From NCBI GenBank assembly GCA_023376005.1, contig CM042157.1, forward strand, positions 56,630,221 through 56,694,220: a DNA stretch of 64,000 nucleotides. The letters run 5' to 3'. The position numbers and the translations under genes were made by a program. The notes beneath the pieces were generated by a model, which saw nothing but the letters and a program-made list of their open reading frames with translations, made no database searches and was not told the origin of the DNA. This document shows, piece by piece, positions 33,902 to 45,359 of the stretch (position 1 is the stretch's first letter; the number at the start of each line of letters is the position of its first letter). The DNA is from Doryteuthis pealeii (taxonomy: Eukaryota > Mollusca > Cephalopoda > Myopsida > Loliginidae).

Positions 33902-34287
33902 TGCCGTTATAATATGTGGCCTACCTTTTTGATTCTGTTATAGTATGTGGCCCATCTTTTTGATTCTGTTATAGTATGTGGCCTATCTGGTTTGAATGTG
34001 GCCTACCTCAGTAAGAGTATATTTAAAGATATAAGTAGTAGGCAATTTATTGAAACTAATTATTTTCACATATATTCAATTTCAAGAAATGCAATTCAGT
34101 CATAAGCTGTATATAGTAATTAAGAATAATATATAGTAATTAAGAATAATTAAAAAGAATAATTTACATGAATCAGAGATCTATTTAATTCTAAATTTCT
34201 AAAATAGGGTTAGGAGTTAGGATTAGCAGTTATTATTATAACCTTATAATATGCTTTTTATGGTAGGCCACATACTATAATGGTACA
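33902..34287. mobile_element. TIR element with tandemly repeated end
   Basis: The left side has three head-to-tail units of about 38 bp sharing 'gttatagtatgtggcc' plus a partial fourth. The right end at 34263-34287 ('aggccacatactataatggt') is the inverted partner of the unit. The interior is AT-rich and non-coding. Its superfamily is unknown. Confidence 0.5.
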
Positions 34288-35043
34288 AAATAAAATCTAT
34301 TACAGTAAAAAATTGTATAGTAGAGATTAAGTGTTGAGTGAGCTGTACATATATAGTTATATCTGTATTAAAAAAAAATCATTGTTAAGTGACAGTGTTC
34401 TAAATGATTTTACAAGTTGAATATTAAGAAATGTTGCAGGTAAAATAGTCTTTGTCATTAGCAATGCCCACTCATGGCCAAATCATTGGAATTTGAGTTT
34501 TTAGGTATACTCCTTACAGCAAAATCTTAGTTTACAGCTTAACATTGTATTAGTCAAACTTATATCATTAAATAGCAAATAAACAGATTTTACAAGATTA
34601 TAACTCACATATTGATTAATAATGCTTTTCTGAATTTTTTTTATATAAATATAATGAAAAAATTTTTTTAAACTTATTTGGGATTTACATTTTAATTTGT
34701 GAAACTTTTTGAATCCAGCTTTGAAAATAGGTAAAATCAAGTAGCAGTTGATTCTACAGTTCTGAATGATGTCACTCTCATGCTTAATAAACAAAAGCAG
34801 AATTTCATCTAAACTAGAAAATTCTCACTTATTTATGATAAAACCTCTTAAAAAATTATATGGTTGGTAAAATAATGAAATAAAATTTTAAGATATGTAG
34901 TTTTTGTGAGGTTTTATCGATTTTTTTTCATATCTACATATACATCTGTGTGTGTATATGGTGATTGCTATTTCTTCACAGAATAAGGCCATTTCTACAA
35001 GTTCGGCTGTGAGCGCGCAGTGCCCAGGCGTTCAGCTTTGTTT

Positions 35044-35340
35044 TTATTCACTGTCATACATATGAACCTCTTCCCCAGTTTCCTCTCGTATGTGACCGTA
35101 CGTGACTGAGAAACCCAGCTTTGACAGGCAGGCCCTGCCACATGCGTCACATATATAGTCCAGCTTAAATGTAGGAAATGTGTCCATGACGTTCATTATG
35201 TGCCATTTGCGTAAAGACCGCTTCAGGATGGAATGTTCGAGCCGTTTTACCTCAAAGCGCTTGCAACTATCATAGACAAGTTTTCTCCATACTGCACGAT
35301 TCGTAGATATTCTCTCCCACTCATGAATGTTTATGTTGAG
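35044..35340 (-). pseudogene. Non-LTR C-terminal fragment with Cys/His finger
   Basis: Minus-strand frame with HEWERISTNRAVWRKLVYDS, CKRFEVKRLEHSILKRSLRK and a finger-like CDACGRACLSKLGF...YGHIREETG, ending HMYDSE-stop at 35044. The W-R-K-L-V-Y-DSCKRFE and C-x2-CGRACLSK-x-GF...H arrangement is typical of the extreme C terminus of animal non-LTR polyproteins. It is not a host zinc-finger gene. A serine replaces the first expected histidine region, and the 5' side runs into (TA)n at 35356-35385, so this is another truncated tail. Confidence 0.75.
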
Positions 35341-35347
35341 AGTTTTG

Positions 35348-35388
<41 letters not shown>

Positions 35389-35554
35389 AATTATTATAGT
35401 AGGATGTTGATGATACAAAACATGTAAAAAATATGAAAATGATTTTAATTTTCTACCAATTCTTGCTATTTTTGGTGGGGTGGGTTATTCATATTTCAGG
35501 GTTAGTGCATAAAACAACTAAATACAGAAAATTAAGCATGACATAATGTAAAAT

Positions 35555-35590
<36 letters not shown>

Positions 35591-35758
35591 AATCAAAAGA
35601 TACATAAACTAGAATGGGAAGTTTTATACATTCATTGAATAGTAAACAGATCCCTTATGCCTTATGGGCATTATACTGTCGGGAGGAGAAAAAATGAAAA
35701 TATTTTCCCCACTATGTATTATAAGGATCAGTATATATATATATGATTTTATCTAATT

Positions 35759-35910
35759 CAGTGGGTCACAACTAAGGGACACATGGCCCCCTCCCCAAAA
35801 CACTTAGATTCATAGGTATTTTTTAAATAAATATAAAAAGTAACATTTCCTTTATATAACAACTGTGGGTCAGAAGGGGACCACCAGTAAAAAAAGGTAG
35901 GGAACCACTA
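35759..35910. mobile_element. hAT-like MITE
   Basis: Starts CAGTGGGTCACAAC and ends GTAGGGAACCACTA, inverted partners of the CAGTGGTTCCC type. Flanks ATCTAATT (35751-35758) and ATCTAGTG (35911-35918) agree at six of eight bases. At 152 bp it has no coding capacity. The internal 'actgtgggtcagaaggggacc' repeats the terminal motif. Confidence 0.5.
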
Positions 35911-36040
35911 ATCTAGTGCATGTAAAAAAGCTGTATCATTGAATGTGTATTAAAGATATGTCTTATAAAGATATAAGCTATAATAAACACGGATAACAAT
36001 CTGCTCTCGATAAATTTATTACTTTATTGTAAAGAACTAG

Positions 36041-36190
36041 TTGGTAGAGTGGCCTATTGTTGGTCTCAGTGGGACAGTGGGGGAGTCTATCCCCTTTTCA
36101 TTAGCACTAGACCAGGGAGACTGATTTTGCATCTGAGGTGGAGCAGCACAGCTCTCCACTTTACGACACAGATCCATATATTCCCTAGGT
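36041..36190 (-). mobile_element. SINE-B fragment (diverged subfamily)
   Basis: 'gtggcctattgttggtctca', 'ggggagtctatccccttttc', 'tgcatctgaggtggagcagc' on the minus strand. It stops near 'cacagatccatat', so the tRNA head is missing. Confidence 0.75.
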
Positions 36191-36199
36191 GGATATTTT

Positions 36200-38950
36200 A
36201 CCGACTTAGCAAAACCATTATAGAATTAATGGCTTTCAATTTGCATATCTGTATAAATAGAATTAGGAATCTTAATTTTGTGTATTAAAAAAAAAATGAA
36301 TCTAACAGCTTTGTATATAGTAAATTTTTCTCGGGAATAAACAATATTTGGGGGTTATACACTTAAATAGACTATAGGGTGGTCTGAAAGTCTTATTACC
36401 CTGGCATACTTTTTAAGTGGTAAAATAATTACATAATATAATCTAAAATTCTAGAAAATAATTTAATCATTCAATTCTGTTTTTTTTTTTAAAGAGGTAA
36501 AATAATTGAAAAATTTTTAATCCAATACTATTGTATGTTTTTCCTGTATTAACCAACATCCAGGTTTCTTCAACCTATTATCTTTCTTAGGTATCCTTGT
36601 TCTCAATAGTTATAATATATCAGTTTTTAAATAGTTTATCACCGTGTGAAATATACACATTCCTTTTACTATTGTCAATCAAATTTATATCAATTCTATC
36701 ATCTTATACATCTTTGTTCACCTATAGACATGAAATTATAATCTATAAAAACATAGATTATAATAAAAAACACGTGTAACTATTATATTTTAAACCTAAA
36801 TTAATCACGTATAGACTAGTTAATTTTTTCTCTTTCCCTTCCTTTTCATTTCTTTTAATTTACATACTATATCTCTTAGGAAAATACATTACATTTTCTC
36901 TAATACTTTCTCATTTTTAAGATATGCACTCCCAAATTTTTCTGCTTTTTTTTGTGGAATGTTCCCTTCAAATTAGCAACAGGAGTCAGCCTGATATGCT
37001 TGTTTTTCAGCTGAATTCTGAAATAATTTTATTTTACAATAAATTACTTAGGGCATTTTTCAATAAACATGTTTCAATGAAATTATTCACTGCATCTATA
37101 AATATGATTTTTTTTAAAACAATGAATTAACCCCCCCCCCTCTTCAATAATAAAATCTGGAAACTTTTTTTTTTAAACAATGAATTAACTTATTTCAGAA
37201 TTCAGAGGAAAACCAAGTTTATTCTCCTGGAAAATGCAAATCAAGAGAGCATATGAAGCTGGCTCCTGCACAAGGCCAAGAGGTATGGAGCACCCAGTGA
37301 GAATGTAAAGACTCTTTAACCTTTATCCTGCCAGACATGCAAATAGTAATGCAATTATTATTTCTAGCATTGGAGGTGTTATTAGAATTGAAACAAATTT
37401 ACTCTTGGAGAATTTTCTGAATTCTATCTTACCATTTTCAACTTCAGTAAATTATTTTATCTATCCCCCCCACTCAACTTTTTATGCTCCTCTTGCCGCC
37501 ATTTAAAAAAAACAAACAATTTAAACTTCAAGTTTTGAACTCTCAATATTAAAAAATATTCAGTTTTGTTCTGGAAATGAATAAAACTTTAATTAGTAAA
37601 TACTAATAATATAATTAGAGATAAAGTTATGAATGAAAAAGTTTACAACTTTGGAAAATTGTGTTCCATATAAAGAAGAGTGGTAGAAAAAGGTTAGGGC
37701 ACTGACTAAATATTTAATGAAGGAAAAGATGAAAATGGTTGTCTAATGAAAAGTAATAATTTAGAAAATGAAAATGGTTCAAGCATGATGAATTTGTTCA
37801 TGAAAGAGAAACAGTTTTTTTCCCCTTAAAGATCAGAATACTAAAATCACATAAAAAAACAAACATGGTAGATAAAATGTGGTGGTGGTGGGTCGTCATT
37901 GTAGTAGCAGTAAGGGGGGGGGGGTCTTTCCTGGCAACAATACAAGAAAATCTGATGCTGACATGTTTGGGAAGATGGTCAGTGGAATGAGGGATGGAAA
38001 CATACTTTGACCAAAATGGCCAAAATGTTTAAGGCATCAAAATACCTCAGAAGAAAACAGGCAAGTTAAGACCAATTTGGATTTCAGGATTTTCACTCTA
38101 TAATGGACCCAACGGAACCAAGAAGTGTGTGTGTGTGTGTGTGTGTGTGTGTACCAATAAATGGGCCAGTGTATCATAATTTTTACAGCATAGCTGATTT
38201 TTTTATCTAAAACTTTTACTGTATAATCTTAAATCTATACTTTTTTTTTTAACAACTTGGACTTTTTCAGAATTATGTACTCTTAGTCAAACTGCTAACT
38301 GTATCCAAATCTTAAACATTATTTTTATTTTCTTTGCCTCCTTGGCTTAATATCTACACACGTACAGATAACAAATTCATTGATTCATGAAATATCTAAT
38401 TTCTTATATATATTGTATATACAAAAGTAGATTTTTTTTATAGCTTAAATCAAAATGGCAAAGAAAATGTTGTCAATCTAACTTTTACTTTTATATTAAA
38501 TAAACAGATTATATTTGCATAAATGCATAGATTCATTTGCATAAAAACAAATTAATTAGCATACAATTAAGACTAGTATCCTCATCTTGGTTGTTATAGT
38601 TACAATATTTTGGCCATTGCACACTTCCAGTGTTCTTCAGGTGTTCTGTTATAGTTGGTAACCTTCTTGGAATTTTAAATTTATTCAATCCCTGGGGTCA
38701 GATTGCTCTCACTACCCTGTCTATGCTGAGAGGACATCTTGTTTCAGTTATTTTTTTTCCGAGTTAATTTGTTTCTGAGATGTAATCTCAAACTGAACCA
38801 AAATATGATTTCTTTAAAAGTCTCCCCCCCACCTACTTAGCCCAGAGATTGAACTCAGAACTGCCAAATAACTTGACTTAATGTAACCAATGCTTTAATA
38901 CACAAAGTCAGGCGTCCTATAGGAATAATACGTTAAGTTCAAAATTCCCA
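36200..38950. other. Long stretch without assigned gene
   Basis: Holds a possible mariner-like tip at 36376 ('agggtggtctgaaagtctta'), a D-like scrap near 37285 ('ggagcacccagtgagaat'), G-run 37914-37925, (GT)n 38125-38151 and a family I segment near 38573-38660 ('cctcatcttggttgttatag', 'gttcttcaggtgttc'). Short frames at 36.6 and 36.9 kb look like chance. Confidence 0.5.
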
Positions 38951-38957
38951 AAAGGTT

Positions 38958-39078
38958 ATGAACTATGACATTCACTTGGATTTAGTGAAAGCACCAGTTC
39001 TCACCAGAAGTTAAGCAAAGATAAGCCTGCTTAGTACCTAGACGGGTGACCACTTATAAACAACAGGTACCATAAGCA
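38958..39078 (+). pseudogene. 5S-rRNA-like pseudogene or SINE3 head
   Basis: The sequence from 'gcaccagttctc' through 'agaagttaagcaaag', 'gcctgcttagtacctagac', 'gggtgacca' and 'aacaggtaccataagc' follows the 5S rRNA order. It includes the internal promoter A-box (AAGTTAAGC) and C-box region (TAGTACCTAGACGGGTGACC). Compared with the eukaryotic consensus I recall, about 8 nt are missing between GTTCTC and the A-box, and the 5' stem has decayed. It is a pseudogene or the head of a 5S-derived SINE. The downstream 100-150 bp would be the SINE body, but only one copy is seen here. Confidence 0.65.
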
Positions 39079-39491
39079 ACTTGGGGCCTGCATGCCAGAC
39101 TAATCAACTAATCAATTCTAACTACAACATACAGTTAAAAACCAGAGAGTATAATAACCTAAATGTTGGGACTATAATAACCAAGATAAAGATACTGGTT
39201 TAAGTATGTCAATGAATAATAATGATAATACCACGTCTCAAAAATCCAGGCTGAAATCTATACATTTATACACATGACCAATTTAAATTGATTCTGAAAA
39301 ATAAGTGCAATTAATATTTAAGATCCCACCCCCCACTCCAGCGTGGGTGGGTATACATGCGTATGAGTATGATGGAGTTGAGAAACTTAATGGTACCAAA
39401 ACTATTCTTTTGGTAAGGAAGTTAGGAAATGTTAAATCCAGGAAACCAGTGTTCCAGCCAGGTGAATGAAGTGGAGTGCAAAGAGAAAGAG

Positions 39492-39492
<1 letters not shown>

Positions 39493-39534
<42 letters not shown>

Positions 39535-39545
39535 ATATGATATAT
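39493..39545. repeat. (TA)n
   Basis: About 18 TA units, then a degraded ATGATATGATATATATGATGGATGA stretch in pieces. The 117-204 codon minus frames over 39283-39995 are low-complexity artefacts. Confidence 0.95.
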
Positions 39546-40155
39546 ATGATGGATGAATAGAGATTTGGAATAAAAAAAAGCAAAAGTTATGGTGGTTACA
39601 TGGAAGAGATGGACATAGAAGAAGAAAAAAAAAAAGAGAGAGAAAAAAAGAAAAGAAAAAAAATGAGACAAAGCCAAGATTCCAGCCAAGCAATAATAAC
39701 CCAAAGTTGATATCAGTAATAACAAAGAAAAGAGGAATGAAAAAAGATGGAAGGAGGAATGAAAACGTGGCCATGGCAACAGCAAAGACAGTAGATGTTA
39801 ACAACAGCAATAACAATGGCAGAACAATACATTTTTGACAACAATGATGATAACAAGAATGAATGAAGATGATATTGACAAAAAGCAATGACAACAAGTA
39901 TCAGTAACATTTATAATAACAATAATAATAATAATAACAATAACAAAATACATATATAAAAATAAGGGACAAATATAAAGGCGAAATAATTCCAAATAAA
40001 AACAAAATGACCCCCCCCCTAAAAAAAAAACCCACTACCCTTGAAATAAAAAAAATAAAGAATTACCCCCTAAAATAAAAAGAATAATACCCAATATTTA
40101 GAAAATCATTCATATATATAATTAATGGGTTTAAAGGTTGCAGTATCAATAGAAA

Positions 40156-40157
<2 letters not shown>

Positions 40158-40212
<55 letters not shown>

Positions 40213-40415
40213 GGCGGTTTAGCTCAGTCGGTAGAGTGTTCGGCTAGAAACCACAAGGTTCCTAGTTCGATATCGGCCCCGCCAACTCAGCACATGAGTT
40301 GCACCTCAGATGCTAAAATAATCTCTTGGTCTAGCGCTAGTGAAAAGGATAGACACCCTCGCTGTTTGTCTGATACCAACATTAGGCCGCCCGAAGACTT
40401 TACTTTTTTACTTTT

Positions 40416-40462
<47 letters not shown>

Positions 40463-40707
40463 TAGATAGATAGATAGATATATTTTTATATAGAAATGTA
40501 AAGCACACATTGCTATTGATAAATTCCCCTTTTCACAATCATCAGGCAATATCATACGGTAAAAAGCAAAAAAGTGAGCCTCTTTATGCTTCATCAGCCC
40601 AACAAGAGAAACTCGTACAGAATGTAATAATATTATCTGGTGATTGAGAAAAAAAATGCAATTATTAGTAGCAATATATACAATTTAAGTGTATGGGTGG
40701 GGTTGTA

Positions 40708-40775
<68 letters not shown>

Positions 40776-41047
40776 ACACACACACACACACTCTAGGCAG
40801 GACTGAAAAGTTTATACAATGATGTCATATGTGCTTAATGATTTTTTTAATTATAGAATCCCAACATTATGTGTAGACCTGAAGAGGGACTATGTTGAAA
40901 AATAACCTCATTTGGTCACACTATGAGTATATTGGTCAGTCTATGAACTTTACAGCTGACTCTTGTATGTGTCAAATGTTATATATATATATATATATAT
41001 AGGCTATCAACTTTACCATGACCGATCATTTCTGTTTTTTTCTTTTT

Positions 41048-41088
<41 letters not shown>
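40158..41088. repeat. Cluster of five long (TA)n blocks
   Basis: TA blocks at about 40158-40209, 40419-40460 (then GATA), 40722-40772 (flanked by GT and CA runs), 40979-41000 and 41049-41088. A SINE-B copy sits between the first two. This is the densest microsatellite region in the window. Confidence 0.93.
40212..40394 (+). mobile_element. SINE-B with internal deletion
   Basis: Plus strand, head 'ggcggtttagctcagtcggt' and tip 'attaggccgcccga' intact. About 55 bp are missing after 'cacatgagttgcac', joining it directly to 'ctcagatgct'. It sits inside a (TA)n tract, with TA runs immediately before and 35 bp after it. Confidence 0.87.
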
Positions 41089-41090
<2 letters not shown>

Positions 41091-41339
41091 AGTCTATGTA
41101 TTAATCTTTTATGTCAATGTTTCTCGTATTTTTAAGTTTAATCTTAAGTTTATAAAGTTTATTTTCCTTTTATTTAAAAGTAATCATCAACTTTTGAGTC
41201 TGATGAATCTCTTCAAAACATCATTTGAATATTAGCTGTATTTTAAGGGAGGTAACTCAATATTTTTATTGAGAATAAGTAATCCTATGATTAAAAAAAA
41301 AACCTGCTTCTAAAAGAAGTATGTTTTAAATATGTGCAA

Positions 41340-41490
41340 AATAATTAGTATGGCCTACTATTTACCCATAACTGAGAAGGCTAGAATTATACTTTTCCAA
41401 GGGCATTAGCATGAAGTGAAATGCAAACAGGCTTGTCCAGGATTTCAAGTTGCTGATTCCATTCCCTATGATGATAACCATTACACAGGT
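41340..41490 (-). mobile_element. SINE-C, head half
   Basis: 'tactatttacccataactga', 'gtgaaatgcaaacaggcttg', 'tccaggatttcaagttgctg' and reverse A-box 'gataaccattacacaggtgt'. The tail half is absent. Confidence 0.7.
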
Positions 41491-41547
41491 GTGCCGCCTT
41501 TTACTAAACATCTCCAGCATTACCAAGAGGTCAATTTCTTTAGCAGA

Positions 41548-41930
41548 GTACAACTGGTTTGAATTTAGAGGTTTTCTTCACCCAGACCAGTTGCCCTACC
41601 AATATTAATATTATTTCTCGTCTCTGGGGTGGGAGGGTAACCCACTTCCGCTCCTCCGCAGAAACTAGAACTTCCACTTTTATTTTTAACTTTAGTTCTG
41701 TTGAGTGTTTACCGTTCCAAACATTAACCTCTCTTTGTTCTTATTTCTTTTTCTTCTCTTTCTCCAGAAATCCTACCAATATTAAAGAGGCCAATCTACC
41801 CTATTTACCCATAGCGAGAATATTTGGATTCATACCTTTCTCAAGAGTATTAGTGAGATGCGAAGTGCAAACATGAATTTGAACTAAGATCGTCAGGTCC
41901 ATTTTCTACGATGATAACCATCATGTTACA
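41548..41930 (-). mobile_element. SINE-C interrupted by family F
   Basis: 'actggtttgaatttagaggt' and 'agaccagttgccctaccaat' (41548-41608), then after the insert 'aaagaggccaatctacccta', 'tttacccatagcgagaatat', 'gatgataaccatcatg'. The host sequence is duplicated for 14 bp at the insert borders. Confidence 0.78.
41609..41771. mobile_element. Family F insertion with perfect 14-bp TSD
   Basis: A 163-bp unit bounded by CCTACCAATATTAA on both sides (41595-41608, 41772-41785). It reads 'ctcgtctctggggtgggagg', 'gtaacccacttccgctcctc', 'cgttccaaacattaacctct' and ends in a long pyrimidine run 'ttctttttcttctctttctc' then CAGAAAT, which looks like a splice acceptor. It lacks the 32-bp hairpin block of its sister at 46.4-46.57 kb. 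No A-box/B-box seen. Its mobilising enzyme is unknown. Confidence 0.75.
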
Positions 41931-42077
41931 AGTAGGAATATGTCGTTTTAATTTCTGTGTTACACTACTAATAGATAGTGCTCCATCCCAAAGATTGAGC
42001 ACTCCAGCTTTTTTAAACATATACTTAATACTTTTACTTTTCAACACCGTGAGTGTGTATAAAGTAGTAAAAAGTAC

Positions 42078-42319
42078 AGTGGGCAGAATTGTCAGTACCA
42101 GCCGGATAGCGAAGAAGTCTATACCCTTTTCATTAGCACTAGACAAGGGAGATTGTTTTTGCATCTGAGGTGGAGCGGCACCACCTACCATCAACTCCTC
42201 ATTTCACCACACAGATCCAAGCTGTGTTATTCATGCACTTAATTGATGAGGGCCGGTATTGAACCCAGAACCTTGTGGTTCCTAGGCAGATGCTCTACCG
42301 ACTGAGCTAAACCAGCCCC
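42078..42319 (-). mobile_element. SINE-B
   Basis: Minus strand, full length. Head 'ggggctggtttagctcagtc' read in reverse from 42319, B-box 'ggttcaataccggccc' as complement, tip 'gtgggcagaattgtcagtac' (diverged). Confidence 0.83.
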
Positions 42320-42719
42320 AGTGTGTATAAAGGAGAAGAAGAAAAAAATAAATAAAAGGAAAAACATGTTAATGCTTATTAACTATACTTATTTAGAAAT
42401 TTTATCTGTTTTAATCTCTTTTTTTTTTTTGTTTAGGTTCTATATAATATTTTGTTGCCAAAACAACTGCTACTTCCCACCTCAAACAAATTTCTGAGTA
42501 GCCCACTATAAAAATTGATAAGTTTTTCCTCGTGGGATCAGCTAAGATACATACTTCGATTTTTAAAAATTATTGCTTTTAGTTGATGAATACCAGTGAA
42601 AAAATTATTCTTTAAATTCTCTAACCCCTAATGTGATCAAAATTCAGAATTCTAATGAGAGTCATCAGTAAAACCACTTTCTACTCACCCCCCGCCAAAG
42701 AGAAAATCAAGTTTTAAGC

Positions 42720-42865
42720 TGCTACTCTATCACATCAGGGTGTAATGGTTAGCAAGCTAGTTTCACAACTCCATTACTACTGAATAGCAAGATCGACCCT
42801 TGCTGGATGCGCCATAGTTGCAACCTTGTGTCAAATCCATAGTGGATGGGTTGGGTAAATAACTA
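42720..42865 (+). mobile_element. SINE-D copy
   Basis: A good plus-strand example: 'ggtgtaatggttagcaagct' (A-box), 'gatcgacccttgctggatgc' (B-box region), 'ccttgtgtcaaatccatagt', 'gatgggttgggtaaataac'. Confidence 0.7.
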
Positions 42866-43469
42866 CCCTATCACAATCAGATGATTCACATATCCTAAAT
42901 TATATTCAATTATTATTACAATCAGTTGACCTGTTATAAAATTATTGAGCTCTACTAGTTATCACCGAAATATATAAGTAGTTTTAAAAAACTGTAATAA
43001 TTAAAATTCATTTTGAACCTATTAACTTTTTAGACACTAAAAATTACCTTCCTACAAAAGAAAATTTTTAATTTTATTTTTGGTCTTTAATAGTCTATTT
43101 AACTTTTAAACACTAAAAATTACCCTCTCACAAAAATCAAAAAAATCAATAATTTCATTTTTGGTCTATAATGAGCTATTAACTTTTAGACACTATTGCC
43201 TTCACCCATGAAAAAAAAAAAAAAAGAAAAGATTTTTGTTGTGATAATCTATTTACTTTTAACACTAAGAATTACCCCCCCCCAAAAAAAAAAACTATAA
43301 TTCTTTTTTTAAGGTCTATATTAATCTAAAAACTTTTAGACACTAAAAATGAATACTCCCTCCCAACAACAACAAAAATAAATAAATAAAATAAAACTTT
43401 CAAATCATAATGTAACATAAGACTTTTTTTTTTGTAAACAATGAAATAAAGAAAATAAGAAAATCTTAC

Positions 43470-43547
43470 TTCGTGAATATGAAGCTGAGAGGCCGGCACT
43501 GTAGTTGTCATATCCAGTAGCCATGGAAGCCCCCATTCCACTGGTAC
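43470..43547 (-). CDS. Putative internal coding exon of an unidentified host gene
   Basis: On the minus strand a 78-bp block is bounded by a good acceptor (pyrimidine-rich run ending TTCTATTGCACAG) and a good donor (GTAAGA). Two frames stay open. The phase 1-1 frame reads (G)TSGMGASMATGYDNYSAGL then SASYSR, a small-residue and tyrosine-rich string of the kind seen in low-complexity tails of RNA-binding proteins. The phase 0-0 frame begins VPVEWGLPW. The third frame has a stop. Length 78 is a multiple of three and both borders share a phase, so the exon could be skipped without a frameshift. Base composition is more even than the surrounding AT-rich DNA. I do not recognise the protein. If real, much of the window is intron of a minus-strand gene. 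Confidence 0.55.
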
Positions 43548-43989
43548 CTGTGCAATAGAAACATGAAAATGTCAAGGCAATGTGTGGAGAAATAAGTAAG
43601 TATACTTGAAAGGATGAATAACGATTGGCAGATTTGCAGTTGCCATGGAGATGAGAGTTTGCAAAATTTTCTGTACATGTGTAGATGTTCCTGGTGCTTG
43701 TATTCGGCAGGATTAAAATAGAAGGTCCAGGGTTCAATCCTCGATTGTTATACTGACTTTAAATTCAGAGCAGTCAATTCTTAAACTGGGTAGCACTCAC
43801 CTAAAAGTAGGCAATAGCAAACCATTGCCATTTACTATTTTTACTTTTTGGGAAGATTAGAAATATAATTAAGGAGTGCATACCTTGAAGATATCTACCC
43901 CTTTTTTTTTAAATCCATTCTACCCACCAAAATATTTCTAGGAATAAAGAAAACAAATAATTTCCTTTATCTGAACTTTTTAGATGAGT

Positions 43990-44150
43990 CTTGATAATTC
44001 GTATTATTTAGATTTTTCAGACGGTTGTGCTCATCTTTATTGTTATATACATGTTTCGGCTGATGTAGCCTCTGGCCATCTTCAGGTGTTTTTTGTCGAA
44101 CTGGGGGGCCTTCATGTCTTAATCTCAAAAAATCAGACAATGATTTAGGT
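43990..44150 (+). repeat. Family I segment
   Basis: 'gatttttcagacggttgtgc', 'tcatctttattgttatatac', 'atgtttcggctgatgtagcc', 'tctggccatcttcaggtgtt'. Confidence 0.6.
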
Positions 44151-44344
44151 TTGTTTAATAGCATATCAACTCCTTATGGGTTATTTAATACCAAAATTTG
44201 ATTCATTTCTAAATGTTTCATTATAATCATAACTATCAATATTTTCAACGTTCCATTGCAATAACCTGAGGGGAGAGGGGACACTTAAGTTATTTGGCTT
44301 CAAGTATTCCTATCTTATACAATCATTTTTTTAAGCATATCTAT

Positions 44345-44500
44345 TTGACTCATAAATGGGGAACCTAACCGGTATGACAATTCCCAGACAGAGTGGACCT
44401 GGTAGAAATGGCAATGAAAGCGTACTTCACACTCCCTAGATCTCCAGAACTGGAACCTCACTATCAGATGCAGTTTGTGTCAAATCCAGACAAGTCAATG
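44345..44500 (+). mobile_element. Family A centre
   Basis: 'gacagagtggacctggtaga', 'aatggcaatgaaagcgtact', 'ccagaactggaacctcacta', 'gatgcagttt'. Confidence 0.68.
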
Positions 44501-44599
44501 ATTTAATAAGTTAAGATGATAATATAAGAGCTAAGTGGATGGTGATAATTTGGGATAATTAAGTTGTTTTGACATAACTGGCTTTATATAATTTCAAAG

Positions 44600-44770
44600 T
44601 ACAGTTGTGAGACAAGTTCAAATCCTGGATGCAGCTGTTTGCATTTCACATAGCGCTAATAACCTAGAGAAAGGTACCAATCCAACTATTCTCTTTCCAG
44701 GTATCGGTAAATAATAGGGAAGACTGAGCTCTGAGAAGGAAGACCCTGAATTCAATCCAAAGGGGCTCTC
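44600..44770 (+). mobile_element. SINE-C with body deletion
   Basis: 'acaagttcaaatcctggatg' (B-box), 'catttcacatagcgctaata', 'ccaggtatcggtaaataata', then 'gagctctgagaaggaagacc' shows loss of the TTTAACCTTGGT...CAGTCTAGG segment. Ends 'ctgaattcaatcc'. Confidence 0.72.
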
Positions 44771-45359
44771 TTCTCATCAGTCAAAATTACTTAGAGAGCC
44801 TCCTCCTCCTCTTAAATGCAAACTGTGCTAATCTACCCATTTTGAATTCAGTTACATTTATGTCAAACAATCTTTTACTGTTAGATCCGTGAACTTGAAA
44901 ATAAGACTAATTCTAATTGTTTAGATTTAATAAATTGTAGTTAGATGGTTTTAAATTTGACATTAACATCACATTAAAAGAAGAACCTTAAAAAAGAAGC
45001 TTGAGGAAGAGGTGACGGTTGTCCACAATTTTTACCAGTTTATTAAATTGCAAGATAGGTAATTAGAGTGCTAGGATGAGCTTTATTTATCAAATGAATG
45101 AGTTTTGAAGTATATGAACTAGTATAATATGTTCAGTTGAAATAAAATAATTAAATTTCAATTAAATGCCAAGGTTTTAGAAAATCATTGGCTATGAAAT
45201 TATTTCTACAATGGTTTAGTTTCTTATTTTAATGTATATCTATCTACAATAGGCTATGAACTGCATGTAGCCCATGGGCTGAATGTTTGAAACCCCTTCC
45301 CAACCCACCTGCTTTAAAGTCTTTGGGCCAAATCATTTATTAAGTGACATCCATGTCAG

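Noticed and set aside
35044..35160. Zinc-finger gene suggested by CxxCGRAC...H
   Set aside because: The finger and the preceding WRKLVYDSCKRFE order are the C terminus of non-LTR elements. No further fingers.
39283..39995. Frames of 65-204 codons on the minus strand
   Set aside because: They lie over purine-rich, TA and AAC/AAT low-complexity DNA. Leucine/phenylalanine/serine-rich peptides follow from composition. No domain, splice signal or conserved pattern.
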